NCBI RefSeq assembly: GCF_002563955.1
Contig: NZ_PDJE01000001.1
Location: forward strand, 3,162,001-3,226,000
Length of the DNA: 64,000 nt
Reading direction: 5' to 3'
DNA from: Paramicrobacterium agarici
GTDB taxonomy: Bacteria; Actinomycetota; Actinomycetes; Actinomycetales; Microbacteriaceae
How positions within the stretch are numbered: position 1 is the stretch's first letter; each line of letters begins with the position of its first letter. The notes beneath the pieces were generated by a model. It saw nothing but the letters and a program-made list of their open reading frames with translations. It was not told where the DNA came from and ran no database searches. The position numbers were made by a program, and so were the translations under genes. Shown in pieces: positions 9,534 through 21,055 of this stretch.

Positions 9534-9932
9534 TTACCACACGTAAGCGAGGACTTCCCCGCCGACGCCCTTCTTCTCGGCCTCTCGGTCCGTCAGAAGA
9601 CCGGAGGAGGTGGACAGGATGGCGACGCCGAGCCCGCCGAGCACCTTGGGGAGCTCTGTCGACTTGGCGTACACGCGAAGCCCGGGCTTCGAGACGCGCT
9701 TGATGCCGACGATCGAGGGCTCGCGGTCCGGACCGAACTTCAGGTCAAGCGTGAGCGTCTTGCCGACGCGAGCGTCTGCGACGTCCCAGCCGGTGATGAA
9801 GCCCTCGCTCGCGAGGATCTCCGCGATGCGGCCCTTCAGCTTCGAGTGCGGCATCGACACGGAATCGTGGTGCGCCGTGTTGGCGTTGCGCAGTCTGGTC
9901 AGCATGTCTGCGACCGGATCTGTCATTGTCAT
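9534..9932 (-). CDS. rpsH: 30S ribosomal protein S8
   Basis: 132 aa; binds the central domain of 16S rRNA and is the spc translational repressor in E. coli. The reading contains [20 protein letters not shown] and ends VLAYVW. The ATG at 9932 has AAAGGA 8 nt upstream, better placed than the second ATG two codons later. rpsN, which often precedes rpsH, is absent; a 101-nt gap with a hairpin separates it from rplE. Confidence 0.97.
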   Translation of the reverse strand: MTMTDPVADMLTRLRNANTAHHDSVSMPHSKLKGRIAEILASEGFITGWDVADARVGKTLTLDLKFGPDREPSIVGIKRVSKPGLRVYAKSTELPKVLGGLGVAILSTSSGLLTDREAEKKGVGGEVLAYVW

Positions 9933-9998
9933 GTGTTATTTCCTTTGTTCACCAGGTTTCGCACACCCGTTACACGAATGCCGACCTGTGGTGTGAAC

Positions 9999-10020
9999 GG
10001 GGCCGGCAGCTGCCGGCCCC
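9999..10020 (-). terminator. 22-bp perfect palindrome between rplE and rpsH, hairpin
   Basis: Positions 9999-10020 form a perfect inverted repeat (left arm GGGGCCGGCAG, right arm its exact complement). In the minus transcript it falls 13 nt after the rplE stop. No U-run follows, so it may be an mRNA stability or attenuation element and not a full stop; transcription must continue to rpsH unless a promoter lies within the gap. Confidence 0.55.
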
Positions 10021-10033
10021 GCAGCGCCGCTGG

Positions 10034-10624
10034 TTACGCGGCGTCTTTCGACTTGAACGGGAAGCCGAGCGCCTTGAGCAGCGCGCGACCCTCGTCGTCG
10101 TTCTTCGCCGTGGTGACGACGGTGATGTCGAAACCGCGGACGCGATCGATCCTGTCCTGGTCAATCTCGTGGAACACGGACTGCTCGGTCAGGCCGAATG
10201 TGTAGTTTCCGTTGCCGTCGAACTGACGGTCGCTGAGCCCGCGGAAGTCGCGGATACGCGGAAGCGCAAGCGAGAGAAGCCGGTCGAGGAACTCCCAGGC
10301 ACGGTCGCCGCGCAGCGTGGTGTGCGCGCCGATGGCCTGTCCTTCACGCAGCTTGAACTGCGCGATGGACTTGCGAGCCTTCGTGACCTGCGGCTTCTGT
10401 CCCGTGATCTTGGTCAGGTCGGCGATCGCGCCGTCGATGACCTTGCTGTCACGAGCAGCGTCGCCCACGCCCGTGTTCACGACGATCTTCACGAGTCCGG
10501 GGACCTGATGAACGTTCGAGAACCCGAACTGCTCCTTGAGCGCGGGAACGATCTCCGTCTTGTACTTCTGCTTCAGGCGCGGCTGGATTTTGCCAGCGGG
10601 CGCAGCAGTTGCGGTGTCAGTCAT
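10034..10624 (-). CDS. rplE: 50S ribosomal protein L5
   Basis: 196 aa; part of the 5S rRNA-L5-L18 complex and contacts the P-site tRNA. Family marks: [33 protein letters not shown], and [19 protein letters not shown] near the end. Its start overlaps the rplX stop by one base. It is followed by the 22-bp palindrome. Confidence 0.97.
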   Translation of the reverse strand: MTDTATAAPAGKIQPRLKQKYKTEIVPALKEQFGFSNVHQVPGLVKIVVNTGVGDAARDSKVIDGAIADLTKITGQKPQVTKARKSIAQFKLREGQAIGAHTTLRGDRAWEFLDRLLSLALPRIRDFRGLSDRQFDGNGNYTFGLTEQSVFHEIDQDRIDRVRGFDITVVTTAKNDDEGRALLKALGFPFKSKDAA

Positions 10625-10989
10625 TACTTCAGGTCCTTACCAGACTTCTTGTCGTAGCGAACGCGCACCGTCTTGGCGACGCCGTCCTTGACGACTTCTT
10701 CGTTGCGGAAGCCGACCTTGACCGGCTTCTTGCTGTCGGGGTCGACGAGCGCAACGTTCGAGATGTGGATCGGCGCCTCGTGAGTCTCGAGGCCGCCGGT
10801 CTTGGTGCCGCGCTGGGTCTGGCCCTGGCGAACGTGCTTGGTGACGTAGTTGACGCCCTCGACGATCACGCGGTTCTTCTCAACGAGCACCTCGATGACG
10901 CGACCCTGCTTGCCACGGTATCCACCGCGCTCCTCGGTCGGTCCGCTGATGACCTGGACCAGGTCACCCTTCTTGATCTTTGCACCCAT
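10624..10989 (-). CDS. rplX: 50S ribosomal protein L24
   Basis: 121 aa; early assembly protein of the large subunit. The KOW motif is at the N-terminus ([20 protein letters not shown], then [20 protein letters not shown]), followed by the usual [17 protein letters not shown]. It lies 2 nt after rplN and overlaps rplE by one base. Confidence 0.97.
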   Translation of the reverse strand: MGAKIKKGDLVQVISGPTEERGGYRGKQGRVIEVLVEKNRVIVEGVNYVTKHVRQGQTQRGTKTGGLETHEAPIHISNVALVDPDSKKPVKVGFRNEEVVKDGVAKTVRVRYDKKSGKDLK

Positions 10990-10991
10990 GA

Positions 10992-11360
10992 CTAGATAAC
11001 CTCCGGCGCCAGCGAGACGATCTTCATGAACCGCTTGTCGCGAAGCTCGCGACCGACCGGCCCGAAGATACGGGTACCGCGGGGTTCACCGTCATTCTTC
11101 AAGATCACTGCGGCGTTCTCATCGAACTTGATGTACGAGCCGTCCTGACGACGGGTCTGCTTCTTCGTGCGAACGATGACGGCCTTGACCACATCGCCGC
11201 GCTTCACATTTCCGCCGGGGATGGCATCCTTCACTGTGGCGACGATGGTGTCACCGAGGCCCGCGTAGTGACGGCCAGAACCGCCGAGCACGCGAATCGT
11301 GAGGAGCTCCTTGGCGCCGCTGTTGTCGGCGACCTTGAGCCGTGATTCCTGCTGAATCAT
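10992..11360 (-). CDS. rplN: 50S ribosomal protein L14
   Basis: 122 aa, the exact family length. [19 protein letters not shown] at the start and [18 protein letters not shown] at the end are diagnostic. L14 lies at the subunit interface and binds the silencing factor RsfS. It comes 32 nt after rpsQ. Confidence 0.97.
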   Translation of the reverse strand: MIQQESRLKVADNSGAKELLTIRVLGGSGRHYAGLGDTIVATVKDAIPGGNVKRGDVVKAVIVRTKKQTRRQDGSYIKFDENAAVILKNDGEPRGTRIFGPVGRELRDKRFMKIVSLAPEVI

Positions 11361-11392
11361 TCCTTACTCCTTCTCACAGCAAGCCGAAAGGC

Positions 11393-11692
11393 TTACTTGG
11401 CCTTCTCGACGATCTCGACCAGACGCCACCGCTTGGTGGCGCTCAGCGGACGGGTCTCGTCGATGACGACGAGGTCGCCGATGCCGGCCTGCCCCTGCTC
11501 ATCATGCGCCTTGACCTTGGAGCTGCGGCGAATGACCTTGCCATACAGCGGGTGCTTCACGCGGTCCTCGACCTCGACGACGATGGTCTTCTCCATCTTG
11601 TCGCTGACGACGTAGCCGCGAAGCGTCTTGCGGTAGCCGCGAACAGGAGCGCCTGACGCGGCCTCGGATGCTGCTTTTGCAGTCTCAGCCAT
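11393..11692 (-). CDS. rpsQ: 30S ribosomal protein S17
   Basis: 99 aa; early binding protein of the 5' domain of 16S rRNA. The core starts at about residue 19 ([20 protein letters not shown]) and contains [18 protein letters not shown] and [16 protein letters not shown]. An alanine-rich tail of about 18 residues precedes it. It lies 2 nt after rpmC. Confidence 0.96.
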   Translation of the reverse strand: MAETAKAASEAASGAPVRGYRKTLRGYVVSDKMEKTIVVEVEDRVKHPLYGKVIRRSSKVKAHDEQGQAGIGDLVVIDETRPLSATKRWRLVEIVEKAK

Positions 11693-11694
11693 GT

Positions 11695-12015
11695 CTAGGC
11701 CTCCTTCGTCTCGTCAGCCGCGGCTGCCTCTTCGGCTGCCTTGGCCTTCTTGCTCTTGCGGGTCTCCTTTGCGGGAGCCTCGACAGGTGCCGGGGTTGCC
11801 CGGATGCCGAGCTCGCGCTCACGGATGACCGTGTAGATGCGGGCGATGTCGCGCTTGACAGCGCGCAGGCGCCCGTGGGTCTCGAGCTGTCCCGTTGCTG
11901 CCTGGAAGCGAAGGTTGAACAGTTCTTCCTTCGCCTTGCGCAGCTCGTCAGTCAGACGCTCGTCTTCGAATGTGTCGAGCTCAGCGGGCGTGAGCTCCTT
12001 GGAACCGATCGCCAT
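11695..12015 (-). CDS. rpmC: 50S ribosomal protein L29 with lysine/alanine-rich C-terminal tail
   Basis: 106 aa from the ATG at 12015, which overlaps the rplP stop by one base (TAATG); the open frame continues upstream inside rplP without a ribosome binding site. The L29 core, [20 protein letters not shown] followed by [20 protein letters not shown], fills the first 70 residues. The last 35 residues are a charged low-complexity tail not found in the usual 63-70 aa protein. L29 lies at the peptide exit site, where trigger factor and SRP dock. Confidence 0.94.
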   Translation of the reverse strand: MAIGSKELTPAELDTFEDERLTDELRKAKEELFNLRFQAATGQLETHGRLRAVKRDIARIYTVIRERELGIRATPAPVEAPAKETRKSKKAKAAEEAAAADETKEA

Positions 12016-12434
12016 TACGCGTCGCCCTCCTCGCGCTTGATGATGCGTGCCTTGAGGGGCAGCTTGTGAATTGCACGGGTGAGTGCTTCGCGGGCGAGCG
12101 TCTCGTCGACACCCGCAACCTCGAACAGCACGCGTCCGGGCTTGACGTTTGCGACCCACCACTCGGGCGAGCCCTTACCGGAACCCATGCGGGTTTCAGC
12201 CGGCTTCTTGGTGAGCGGACGGTCAGGGTAGATGTTGATCCACACCTTTCCGCCACGCTTGATGTGACGGGTCATCGCGATACGAGCTGCCTCGATCTGA
12301 CGGTTGGTCACGTACGCGGGAGTGAGGGCCTGGATGCCGAACTCACCGAAGCTGACCTTGGTGCCGCCCGTAGCCTGACCGGTGCGAACCGGTCGGTGCT
12401 GCTTGCGGAACTTAACTCTGCGGGGAATCAACAT
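12015..12434 (-). CDS. rplP: 50S ribosomal protein L16
   Basis: 139 aa, normal length. Marks: [15 protein letters not shown] at the start, then [28 protein letters not shown] and [15 protein letters not shown]16 helps shape the A site and the peptidyl transferase centre. It lies 2 nt after rpsC. Confidence 0.97.
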   Translation of the reverse strand: MLIPRRVKFRKQHRPVRTGQATGGTKVSFGEFGIQALTPAYVTNRQIEAARIAMTRHIKRGGKVWINIYPDRPLTKKPAETRMGSGKGSPEWWVANVKPGRVLFEVAGVDETLAREALTRAIHKLPLKARIIKREEGDA

Positions 12435-12436
12435 GA

Positions 12437-13189
12437 TTAAGCACTGGCTCCTTCTGCGACCGGGGCCTGAGCCTCGCGGGGCTGACGGCGCGGACGGTCG
12501 TTGCGCTCACGGCTCGGCTTCGAGTTGGCCTGCTCGCGAGCAAGTTCCTTGTTGGTGACGTCACCCTTGTAGATCCAGACCTTCACGCCGATGCGGCCGA
12601 AGGTCGTACGGGCCTCGTAGAAGCCGTAGTCGATGTTCGCGCGGAGGGTGTGCAGCGGAACGCGGCCCTCACGGTAGAACTCGGAACGGCTCATCTCAGC
12701 ACCGCCGAGGCGGCCGGACACCTGAATGCGAACGCCCTTCGCACCGGCGCGCTGTGCACCCTGCAGACCCTTGCGCATTGCGCGGCGGAAGGCCACGCGT
12801 GCGGAAAGCTGCTCGGCGATGCCCTGTGCCACGAGCTGAGCGTCGGCCTCGGGGTTCTTCACCTCGAGAATGTTCAGCTGGATCTGCTTGCCTGTGAGCT
12901 TCTCGAGCTCACCGCGAATGCGCTCTGCCTCGGCGCCGCGGCGACCGATCACGATTCCCGGGCGAGCCGTGTGGATGTCCACACGAACACGGTCACGGGT
13001 GCGCTCGATCTCGATGCGCGACACGCCTGCGCGGTCAAGCGAGGTGGTCAGCAGCTTGCGGATCTTGACGTCCTCGGCGACGTAGTCGCTGTAACGCTGT
13101 CCCGGCTTGGTGCTGTCAGCGAACCAGCGCGACACGTGGTCGGTGGTGATACCAAGACGGAAGCCGTACGGGTTGATTTTCTGGCCCAT
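12437..13189 (-). CDS. rpsC: 30S ribosomal protein S3
   Basis: 250 aa; part of the mRNA entry channel and helicase centre. Begins [19 protein letters not shown]; the KH domain is near residues 40-110 with [16 protein letters not shown]; the C-terminal domain has [18 protein letters not shown] basic tail of about 30 residues ([14 protein letters not shown]) extends past the E. coli end. One-base overlap with rplV. Confidence 0.97.
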   Translation of the reverse strand: MGQKINPYGFRLGITTDHVSRWFADSTKPGQRYSDYVAEDVKIRKLLTTSLDRAGVSRIEIERTRDRVRVDIHTARPGIVIGRRGAEAERIRGELEKLTGKQIQLNILEVKNPEADAQLVAQGIAEQLSARVAFRRAMRKGLQGAQRAGAKGVRIQVSGRLGGAEMSRSEFYREGRVPLHTLRANIDYGFYEARTTFGRIGVKVWIYKGDVTNKELAREQANSKPSRERNDRPRRQPREAQAPVAEGASA

Positions 13190-13581
13190 TACTTGCTCGC
13201 CTTCTTTGTTGCCGTGGCTGCGCCGACCTCGTCGGGCGTCGAAAGGACGACCGTGATGTGGCTGGTGCGCTTGTTGATGCGGTAGGCGCGGCCCTGGGCG
13301 CGCGGCTGGAACCGCTTGAGGGTCGCACCCTCGTCAACGAATGCCTTGGTGATGTACAGGTCCTGCTCGTCGAGGAAGCTGTTCTCGGCATCCGCCTTCA
13401 CGCGAGCGTTGGCGATGGCCGAGGCGACCAGCTTGTAGACGGGCTCAGAAGCACCCTGCGGGGCGAACTTCAGGATGGCAAGTGCCTCCTGCGCCTGCTT
13501 GCCGCGGATCATGTTGACAACGCGGCGGGCCTTCATGGGGGTTACGCGGATGTGTCGCACGCGGGCGATCGACTCCACCAT
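13189..13581 (-). CDS. rplV: 50S ribosomal protein L22
   Basis: 130 aa; lines the narrow part of the peptide exit tunnel. Marks: [20 protein letters not shown] near the start and the tip loop region [20 protein letters not shown]. No macrolide-type deletion or duplication is apparent in that loop. It lies 26 nt after rpsS. Confidence 0.97.
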   Translation of the reverse strand: MVESIARVRHIRVTPMKARRVVNMIRGKQAQEALAILKFAPQGASEPVYKLVASAIANARVKADAENSFLDEQDLYITKAFVDEGATLKRFQPRAQGRAYRINKRTSHITVVLSTPDEVGAATATKKASK

Positions 13582-13607
13582 TTCTTCTCCTCCTTCACGT
13601 CACCGCG

Positions 13608-13889
13608 TCAGCGGCGACGGCCCTTCTTGTCGTCCTTCACGTGACCGCGGAAGGTGCGAGTCGGAGCAAACTCACCGAGCTTGTGTCCGACCATGCTCTC
13701 GGTGACGAACACCGGGATGTGCTTGCGACCGTCGTGCACCGCGATGGTGTGACCGAGCATCGCCGGCACGATCATCGAACGGCGCGACCAGGTCTTGATG
13801 ACGTTCTTGTTCTTGGCCTCGTTCGCGACGGTCACCTTGCGGAGCAGGTGTTCGTCAACGAAGGGGCCCTTCTTGAGACTGCGTGGCAT
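13608..13889 (-). CDS. rpsS: 30S ribosomal protein S19
   Basis: 93 aa, the exact family length. [16 protein letters not shown] at the start, [20 protein letters not shown] in the middle and [18 protein letters not shown] near the end are diagnostic. S19 sits in the head of the 30S subunit with S13. It lies 12 nt after rplB. Confidence 0.97.
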   Translation of the reverse strand: MPRSLKKGPFVDEHLLRKVTVANEAKNKNVIKTWSRRSMIVPAMLGHTIAVHDGRKHIPVFVTESMVGHKLGEFAPTRTFRGHVKDDKKGRRR

Positions 13890-13901
13890 CTTCTACAACT
13901 C

Positions 13902-14741
13902 CTACTTGCGCTTCTTCGAGGTGGGCCGACGACGAACGATGAGCTTGTCGCTTTCCTTGTTGGGGTGACGAGTGCGGCCTTCCTTCTGGCCCCACGGGCT
14001 GACAGGGTGGCGTCCACCGGAGGTCTTGCCCTCACCACCACCGTGCGGGTGGTCGACCGGGTTCATGACAACACCGCGCACTGTCGGGCGAACGCCCTTC
14101 CAGCGGCTGCGTCCTGCCTTGCCCCAGTTGATGTTCGTCTGCTCGGCGTTGCCGACCTCTCCGATCGTTGCGCGGCAGCGTGCGTCGACGTTGCGGATCT
14201 CGCCCGAAGGCAGACGCAGCTGAGCGTAGGGGCCGTCCTTGGCGACGAGTCGCACTGATGCACCGGCCGAGCGAGCGAGCTTCGCTCCCCCGCCGGGCTT
14301 GAGCTCGATCGCGTGCACGACGGTACCTGTCGGGATGTTGCGCAGCGGCAGGTTGTTTCCGGGCTTGATGTCCGCGCCGGCACCCGACTCCACGACGTCG
14401 CCCTGCTTGAGGCGCTGCGGCGCGAGGATGTAGCGCTTCGTGCCGTCGACGAAGTGCAGCAGCGCGATGTGCGCCGTGCGGTTCGGGTCGTACTCGATGT
14501 GAGCGACCTTGGCGTTCACGCCGTCCTTGTCGTTGCGACGGAAGTCGATGACGCGGTACTGACGCTTGTGGCCGCCACCGATGTGACGGGTGGTGATGCG
14601 ACCCTGGTTGTTGCGGCCACCGGTCTTCGACAGAGGGCGGAGGAGCGACTTCTCAGGAGTCGTGCGCGTGACCTCGGCGAAGTCGGAAACGCTTGAACCG
14701 CGCCGACCCGGGGTCGTGGGCTTGTACTTACGAATAGCCAT
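13902..14741 (-). CDS. rplB: 50S ribosomal protein L2
   Basis: 279 aa; one of the most conserved ribosomal proteins, needed for subunit joining and peptidyl transfer. Marks: [20 protein letters not shown], then [15 protein letters not shown], and the C-terminal [20 protein letters not shown], whose histidine region lies close to the catalytic centre. It starts 17 nt after rplW ends. Confidence 0.97.
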   Translation of the reverse strand: MAIRKYKPTTPGRRGSSVSDFAEVTRTTPEKSLLRPLSKTGGRNNQGRITTRHIGGGHKRQYRVIDFRRNDKDGVNAKVAHIEYDPNRTAHIALLHFVDGTKRYILAPQRLKQGDVVESGAGADIKPGNNLPLRNIPTGTVVHAIELKPGGGAKLARSAGASVRLVAKDGPYAQLRLPSGEIRNVDARCRATIGEVGNAEQTNINWGKAGRSRWKGVRPTVRGVVMNPVDHPHGGGEGKTSGGRHPVSPWGQKEGRTRHPNKESDKLIVRRRPTSKKRK

Positions 14742-14758
14742 TGTTTATTCCTGTACTC

Positions 14759-15058
14759 CTAGCCGACAGCCGTGAAGATGTCGATGGAACCGGACTTCAG
14801 CGTGACGATGGCGCGCTTGGTGTCCTTGCGCTTGCCGATGCCGAAGCGGGTGCGGCGAGTCTTGCCCTGGCGGTTCAGGGTGTTGACTGAAGCAACCTTG
14901 ACGCTGAAGATCTTCTCGATCGCGAACTTGATCTCAGTCTTGTTCGCGCGGTCGTCGACGATGAAGGTGTACTTGCCCTCGTCGATCAGACCGTAGCTCT
15001 TCTCGGAAACGACCGGCGCGATGATGATTTCGCGGGGGTCCTTGATTGTCTGGCTCAT
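14759..15058 (-). CDS. rplW: 50S ribosomal protein L23
   Basis: 99 aa; exit-tunnel protein that docks trigger factor and SRP. Contains [20 protein letters not shown] and [20 protein letters not shown]. The start overlaps the end of rplD by four bases (ATGA), so translation is coupled. Confidence 0.97.
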   Translation of the reverse strand: MSQTIKDPREIIIAPVVSEKSYGLIDEGKYTFIVDDRANKTEIKFAIEKIFSVKVASVNTLNRQGKTRRTRFGIGKRKDTKRAIVTLKSGSIDIFTAVG

Positions 15059-15744
15059 GCCGAGACCTCCTCAGTTGCTTCAGCAGAGCTTGCACTCGCC
15101 GTGACTGACTTGCCCTTTGCGGGGCCAGCGATGAAGCCCTCGAGTGCAGCCTTCGTGAAGACGATGTCGTCAGAGACGAGCACGTCGTAAGCGTTGAGCT
15201 GGTCGTACGAGAGCACGTGCACCGTCGGGATGTTGCGCAGGGCGAGCAGGCTCGCCTCGTCGCTGCGCTCGATGACCGCGAGGATGTTCTTGGACTCGGC
15301 GAGCTTCGCGAGGAACTCAGCAGCGTTCTTGGTGGGGCGCTCCTCCGAGACCGCGAAGGTCTCGACAGCGTGGAGGCGTCCACCGCGAGCGCGATCCGAG
15401 AGCGATCCGCGGAGCGCTGCCTGAATCATCTTCTTGGGAGTGCGCTGCGAGTAGTCACGCGGCGTCGGGCCGTGAACGATGCCACCACCGGTGTGCTGCG
15501 GCATGCGGATCGAGCCCTGACGTGCACGACCCGTGCCCTTCTGCTTGAAGGGCTTGCTGCCGGAGCCGGAGACCTCACCGCGGCCCTTGGTCTTGTGGGT
15601 TCCCTGACGCGCCGCAGCCTGCTGGGCTACAACGACCTGGTGGATCAGCGGAACATTGGTCTGAACGTCGAACACCTCTGCGGGAAGGTCGACCGAACCG
15701 GCCTTCTTGCCCTTGGCGTCGATAACGTCGAGCGAGGTAGCCAT
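15055..15744 (-). CDS. rplD: 50S ribosomal protein L4
   Basis: 229 aa; primary 23S binder. The tunnel extension region reads [20 protein letters not shown] followed by [19 protein letters not shown]4 represses the S10 operon in E. coli, but I see no recognisable counterpart of that leader here. The C-terminus is slightly extended and alanine-rich. It lies 4 nt after rplC. Confidence 0.97.
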   Translation of the reverse strand: MATSLDVIDAKGKKAGSVDLPAEVFDVQTNVPLIHQVVVAQQAAARQGTHKTKGRGEVSGSGSKPFKQKGTGRARQGSIRMPQHTGGGIVHGPTPRDYSQRTPKKMIQAALRGSLSDRARGGRLHAVETFAVSEERPTKNAAEFLAKLAESKNILAVIERSDEASLLALRNIPTVHVLSYDQLNAYDVLVSDDIVFTKAALEGFIAGPAKGKSVTASASSAEATEEVSA

Positions 15745-15748
15745 TGAA

Positions 15749-16405
15749 CTACGCTCCCTTCACTGCGTTGCGGACGAAAACGATGCGGCCACGGGGACCG
15801 GGAACGGCGCCCTTGACGAGCATGAGGCCCTTTTCCACGTCGATGGCGTGCACGCGGAGGTTGAGGACAGTCACACGGTCGCCGCCCATGCGGCCAGCCA
15901 TGCGCTGGCCCTTGAAGACGCGACCGGGAGTGGCCGACGCACCGATGGAGCCCGGCTTGCGGTGGTTGCGGTGAGCACCGTGCGACGCGGAGACGCCCTG
16001 GAAGTTGTGGCGCTTCATGACACCGGCGAAGCCCTTACCCTTTGACGTGCCGACGACGTCGACCTTCTGGCCGGCCTCGAACACGCCGTCGATGGTGAGC
16101 TCCTGACCGAGTGAGTAGTCAGCAGCGTCATCCGTGCGGACCTCGGTGAGGTGACGGCGGGGAGTGACACCGGCGCTCTTGAAGTGCCCGGCGGAGGGCT
16201 GGTCCACCTTGCGCGGGTCGATCTCGCCTGCGGCGATCTGCACGGCGTTGTAGCCGTCGACCTCGGGGGTGCGAACCTGGGTAACCACGTTCGGGGTGAT
16301 CTCGATAACGGTGACGGGAACGACCTTGCCTTCGTCGTCCCACACCTGAGTCATGCCCAGCTTCTTGCCGAGCAGACCCTTGCTGGTCTTGTTCTGCGTA
16401 GCCAT
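15749..16405 (-). CDS. rplC: 50S ribosomal protein L3
   Basis: 218 aa; early assembly protein reaching the peptidyl transferase centre. Marks: [19 protein letters not shown] at the start and the loop [20 protein letters not shown], followed by [16 protein letters not shown]. It starts 8 nt after rpsJ ends. Confidence 0.97.
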   Translation of the reverse strand: MATQNKTSKGLLGKKLGMTQVWDDEGKVVPVTVIEITPNVVTQVRTPEVDGYNAVQIAAGEIDPRKVDQPSAGHFKSAGVTPRRHLTEVRTDDAADYSLGQELTIDGVFEAGQKVDVVGTSKGKGFAGVMKRHNFQGVSASHGAHRNHRKPGSIGASATPGRVFKGQRMAGRMGGDRVTVLNLRVHAIDVEKGLMLVKGAVPGPRGRIVFVRNAVKGA

Positions 16406-16413
16406 GACTTCCC

Positions 16414-16722
16414 TTAGAGCTTGATCTCGATGTTGACGTCGGCCGGCAGGTCGAGTCGCATCAGCGAGTCAACGGCCTTCGGAGTCGGGTCGACGATGTC
16501 GATCAACCGCTTGTGGGTACGCATCTCGAAGTGCTCGCGGCTGTCCTTGTACTTGTGGGGTGAGCGAATGACACACACCACGTTCTTCTCTGTCGGAAGC
16601 GGCACGGGGCCGACGACCTGCGCACCCGCACGGGTGACTGTGTCGACGATCTTGCGCGCCGAGGTGTCGATGACCTCGTGGTCATACGACTTAAGTCGAA
16701 TGCGGATCTTCTGTCCCGCCAT
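16414..16722 (-). CDS. rpsJ: 30S ribosomal protein S10 / NusE
   Basis: 102 aa; S10 also acts as NusE with NusB on boxA-type sites during rRNA antitermination. Diagnostic: [20 protein letters not shown] and [20 protein letters not shown]. It is the first gene of the S10-spc series. The 402 nt before it (to the hairpin at 17125) contain two palindromes but no convincing sigma-70 promoter. Confidence 0.97.
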   Translation of the reverse strand: MAGQKIRIRLKSYDHEVIDTSARKIVDTVTRAGAQVVGPVPLPTEKNVVCVIRSPHKYKDSREHFEMRTHKRLIDIVDPTPKAVDSLMRLDLPADVNIEIKL

Positions 16723-17124
16723 CTGTGACTCACTCTCTGTCGTGCGTCTTACGAATTGCTCGCATTGGACGCTCTCTACTGTGTGCCAGCGGGTTTCCCC
16801 TCTGACACGGGCACTTCTTCGCGTACCACTGTTCTTCTGTCAAGCTTCATCACTCTCCACGAGATCCGCCCGCTTCAGGGCACACGAATACTCAGCGGAA
16901 TTGTTTGAGTGATTAAGTCGGCGTTCTGCTGCCCGCGGCCTAGACATCTCGGTGGTCTATGCACTGCCTGGCAGTGATCCGGAAAGGCACGCCACAGGGC
17001 GCGTCCGAAATACTGAACTAGATGAGTTTGCCAGATATCTGGGCATTCTGCAACCCGGGCGTGTCGCGCTGGCGCACCTCGCCTCACATTCACAGCAGAG
17101 TCGCGGCTGGCGACCGCAACGGAA
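16723..17124 (-). promoter_or_regulatory. Leader region of the S10 operon, no gene seen
   Basis: This 402-bp stretch has no supported gene. It must contain the promoter for rpsJ unless transcription reads through from tuf. I saw a TTGACA on the minus strand (16843-16838) but no -10 at a usable distance. Two inverted repeats stand out: CACTGCC-T-GGCAGTG at 16962-16976 and the 12-bp perfect palindrome CCAGATATCTGG at 17031-17042. Either could be an operator or part of a structured leader. Base composition is less GC-rich than the flanking genes. Confidence 0.4.
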
Positions 17125-17156
17125 TGCGGAGGACCCGAAAAACCGAGCCCTCCGCA
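17125..17156 (-). terminator. Terminator after the 68-aa antitoxin-like gene
   Basis: In the minus transcript this folds as TGCGGAGGGCTCG, a T-rich loop, then CGGGTCCTCCGCA: about 12 pairs with two G-U. It lies 26 nt after the stop of the small gene and would separate it from the S10 operon. Confidence 0.65.
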
Positions 17157-17181
17157 GGATCATCGCTTTGTGATACAGACG

Positions 17182-17388
17182 CTATTCGTCGCCGAGCTTC
17201 TTGTCGGCAGCATCCCGTGCGCCGTCGATCTTGTCTGAGTATTTTCCGCCGGTCAGGTTGTCCGCGCCGTCTGCGGCCTTATCGAGAATCTGATCGCTCA
17301 TGCCCTCCGCCTTCTCCGAGTGGAGCGCTTCGTCGATCTTGTCCTTGTTCTGCTCGAACAGTTCCTTGCCTTTGTCGAAGAGTCCCAT
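17182..17388 (-). CDS. MT0933/Rv0909-type antitoxin-like small protein
   Basis: 68 aa, small, highly charged and probably largely helical. The pattern MGLFDKGKELFEQNKDKID, then ILDKAADGADNLTGGKYSDK and a DAADKKLGDE end, fits the family named after the M. tuberculosis Rv0909 antitoxin. In M. tuberculosis a toxin gene accompanies it; no partner is visible here, as the flanks are the tuf terminator and the S10 leader. GGAGGGAATC precedes the ATG. It lies between two hairpins, so it is probably a single-gene transcript. A general stress role is as likely as toxin neutralisation. Confidence 0.7.
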   Translation of the reverse strand: MGLFDKGKELFEQNKDKIDEALHSEKAEGMSDQILDKAADGADNLTGGKYSDKIDGARDAADKKLGDE

Positions 17389-17469
17389 GATTCCCTCCTG
17401 TATATCGACGGCGGTCTCGTGACCATTCTGACGATCCGATGACGACGTGACAAGGGCGTGAACCCATCG

Positions 17470-17503
17470 AAAAAGGGGCCGGACCCGAAGGCCCGACCCC
17501 TTT
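17470..17503 (-). terminator. Strong intrinsic terminator after tuf
   Basis: In the minus transcript the arms AAAGGGGTCGGGCC and GGTCCGGCCCCTTT pair along 14 positions (two G-U) closed by a UUCG tetraloop and followed by a run of five T. It starts about 22 nt after the tuf stop and ends the str operon. Confidence 0.9.
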
Positions 17504-17525
17504 GTGAGATCTGAAGTCGCGAAGA

Positions 17526-18719
17526 CTACTTGTTGATCTTGGTGACGGTACCGGCACCAACGGTGCGGCCACCCTCACGGATAGCGAACCCGAGGCCCTC
17601 TTCCATAGCGATCGGCTGAATCAGCTCGACCGACATGTCCGTCGTGTCGCCGGGCATGACCATCTCGGTGCCCTCGGGCAGCGAGATGACGCCGGTGACG
17701 TCGGTGGTGCGGAAGTAGAACTGCGGGCGGTAGTTCGTGTAGAACGGGTTGTGACGGCCACCCTCGTCCTTCGAGAGGATGTAGGCGGTGCCCTCGAAGT
17801 TGGTGTGCGGCGTAACCGAACCAGGCTTCACGACGACCTGACCGCGCTCAACGTCTTCACGCTTGGTTCCGCGAAGAAGCAGACCACAGTTCTCGCCGGC
17901 CCATGCCTCGTCGAGCTGCTTGTGGAACATCTCGATACCCGTGACCGTGGTCTTCTGCGTCGGACGGATTCCGACGATCTCGACCTCGGAGTTGATGCCG
18001 AGAGTACCGCGCTCGGCGCGGCCGGTGACGACGGTTCCACGACCGGTGATCGTGAAGACGTCCTCGATCGGCATGAGGAACGGCTTGTCCTTGTCGCGCA
18101 CGGGGTCGGGAACGTTGTTGTCGACGGCCTCCATGAGGTCGAGGATCGCCTGCTCCCACTTGGCGTCGCCCTCAAGAGCCTTGAGTGCCGAAACCTGAAT
18201 GACCGGCGCGTTGTCGCCGTCGAAGCTCTGGCTCGAGAGAAGCTCGCGAACCTCGAGCTCGACGAGCTCCATGATCTCCTCGTCGTCCACCATGTCGGAC
18301 TTGTTGAGAGCCACGACAAGGTAGGGAACGCCGACCTGCTTGGCGAGCAGGACGTGCTCGCGGGTCTGAGCCATCGGACCGTCAGTGGCGGCAACCACGA
18401 GGATCGCACCGTCCATCTGGGCAGCACCGGTGATCATGTTCTTCACGTAGTCGGCGTGGCCGGGAGCGTCAACGTGAGCGTAGTGGCGCTTCTCGGTCTC
18501 GTACTCAACGTGCGAGATGTTGATCGTGATGCCGCGCTGGCGCTCTTCAGGAGCCGAGTCGATGCTGGCGAAGTCGCGCTGGACGTTGACGTCCGACGGG
18601 AACTTGAGTGCCAGAACGTGCGAGATCGCAGCGGTAAGGGTCGTCTTACCGTGGTCGACGTGACCGATCGTTCCGATGTTTACGTGCGGCTTGGTCCGCT
18701 CGAACTTGGCCTTAGCCAC
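17526..18719 (-). CDS. tuf: Translation elongation factor Tu
   Basis: 397 aa; GTPase that brings aminoacyl-tRNA to the ribosome. The P-loop GHVDHGKT is at residues 19-26, followed by [12 protein letters not shown] (switch I), [15 protein letters not shown] (switch II) and NKSDMVDD. Start is GTG at 18719, preceded by GAGGAGGACCACA. It lies last in rpsL-rpsG-fusA-tuf, with a hairpin between fusA and tuf and a strong terminator behind it. Confidence 0.98.
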   Translation of the reverse strand: MAKAKFERTKPHVNIGTIGHVDHGKTTLTAAISHVLALKFPSDVNVQRDFASIDSAPEERQRGITINISHVEYETEKRHYAHVDAPGHADYVKNMITGAAQMDGAILVVAATDGPMAQTREHVLLAKQVGVPYLVVALNKSDMVDDEEIMELVELEVRELLSSQSFDGDNAPVIQVSALKALEGDAKWEQAILDLMEAVDNNVPDPVRDKDKPFLMPIEDVFTITGRGTVVTGRAERGTLGINSEVEIVGIRPTQKTTVTGIEMFHKQLDEAWAGENCGLLLRGTKREDVERGQVVVKPGSVTPHTNFEGTAYILSKDEGGRHNPFYTNYRPQFYFRTTDVTGVISLPEGTEMVMPGDTTDMSVELIQPIAMEEGLGFAIREGGRTVGAGTVTKINK

Positions 18720-18817
18720 TGTGGTCCTCCTCAGGACTCTCGTGTAGATACAGCGGGCACTGGATTGCGACCGATTCTCTACGGGGATTTGTGTATTTAT
18801 GTTACTAGGTGACGACC

Positions 18818-18848
18818 GGGCGCCGCACTGTGTGCACAGCGGGCGCCC
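18818..18848 (-). terminator. Hairpin between fusA and tuf
   Basis: GGGCGCC arms enclose a second short stem (CTGTG/CACAG) in the minus transcript, starting 11 nt after the fusA stop. The T-run is poor. It may lower read-through or protect the fusA 3' end; the 98 nt after it could hold a separate tuf promoter, but I found no clear -35/-10 pair. Confidence 0.5.
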
Positions 18849-18859
18849 AGCGGCTCAGG

Positions 18860-20974
<2,115 letters not shown>

Positions 20975-21055
20975 GGGGTTCCTCCGGAAAGTGAATGTGA
21001 AGTGGTGTGTGGGCGGCGCCTCCGCAGCGCTGCTGCGGAGGACGCCTCCCGACTG

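Noticed and set aside
16838..16843. TTGACA on the minus strand as the S10 operon -35 box
   Set aside because: The bases 17-18 nt downstream read GAAGAA or AAGAAG, which do not resemble a -10 box.
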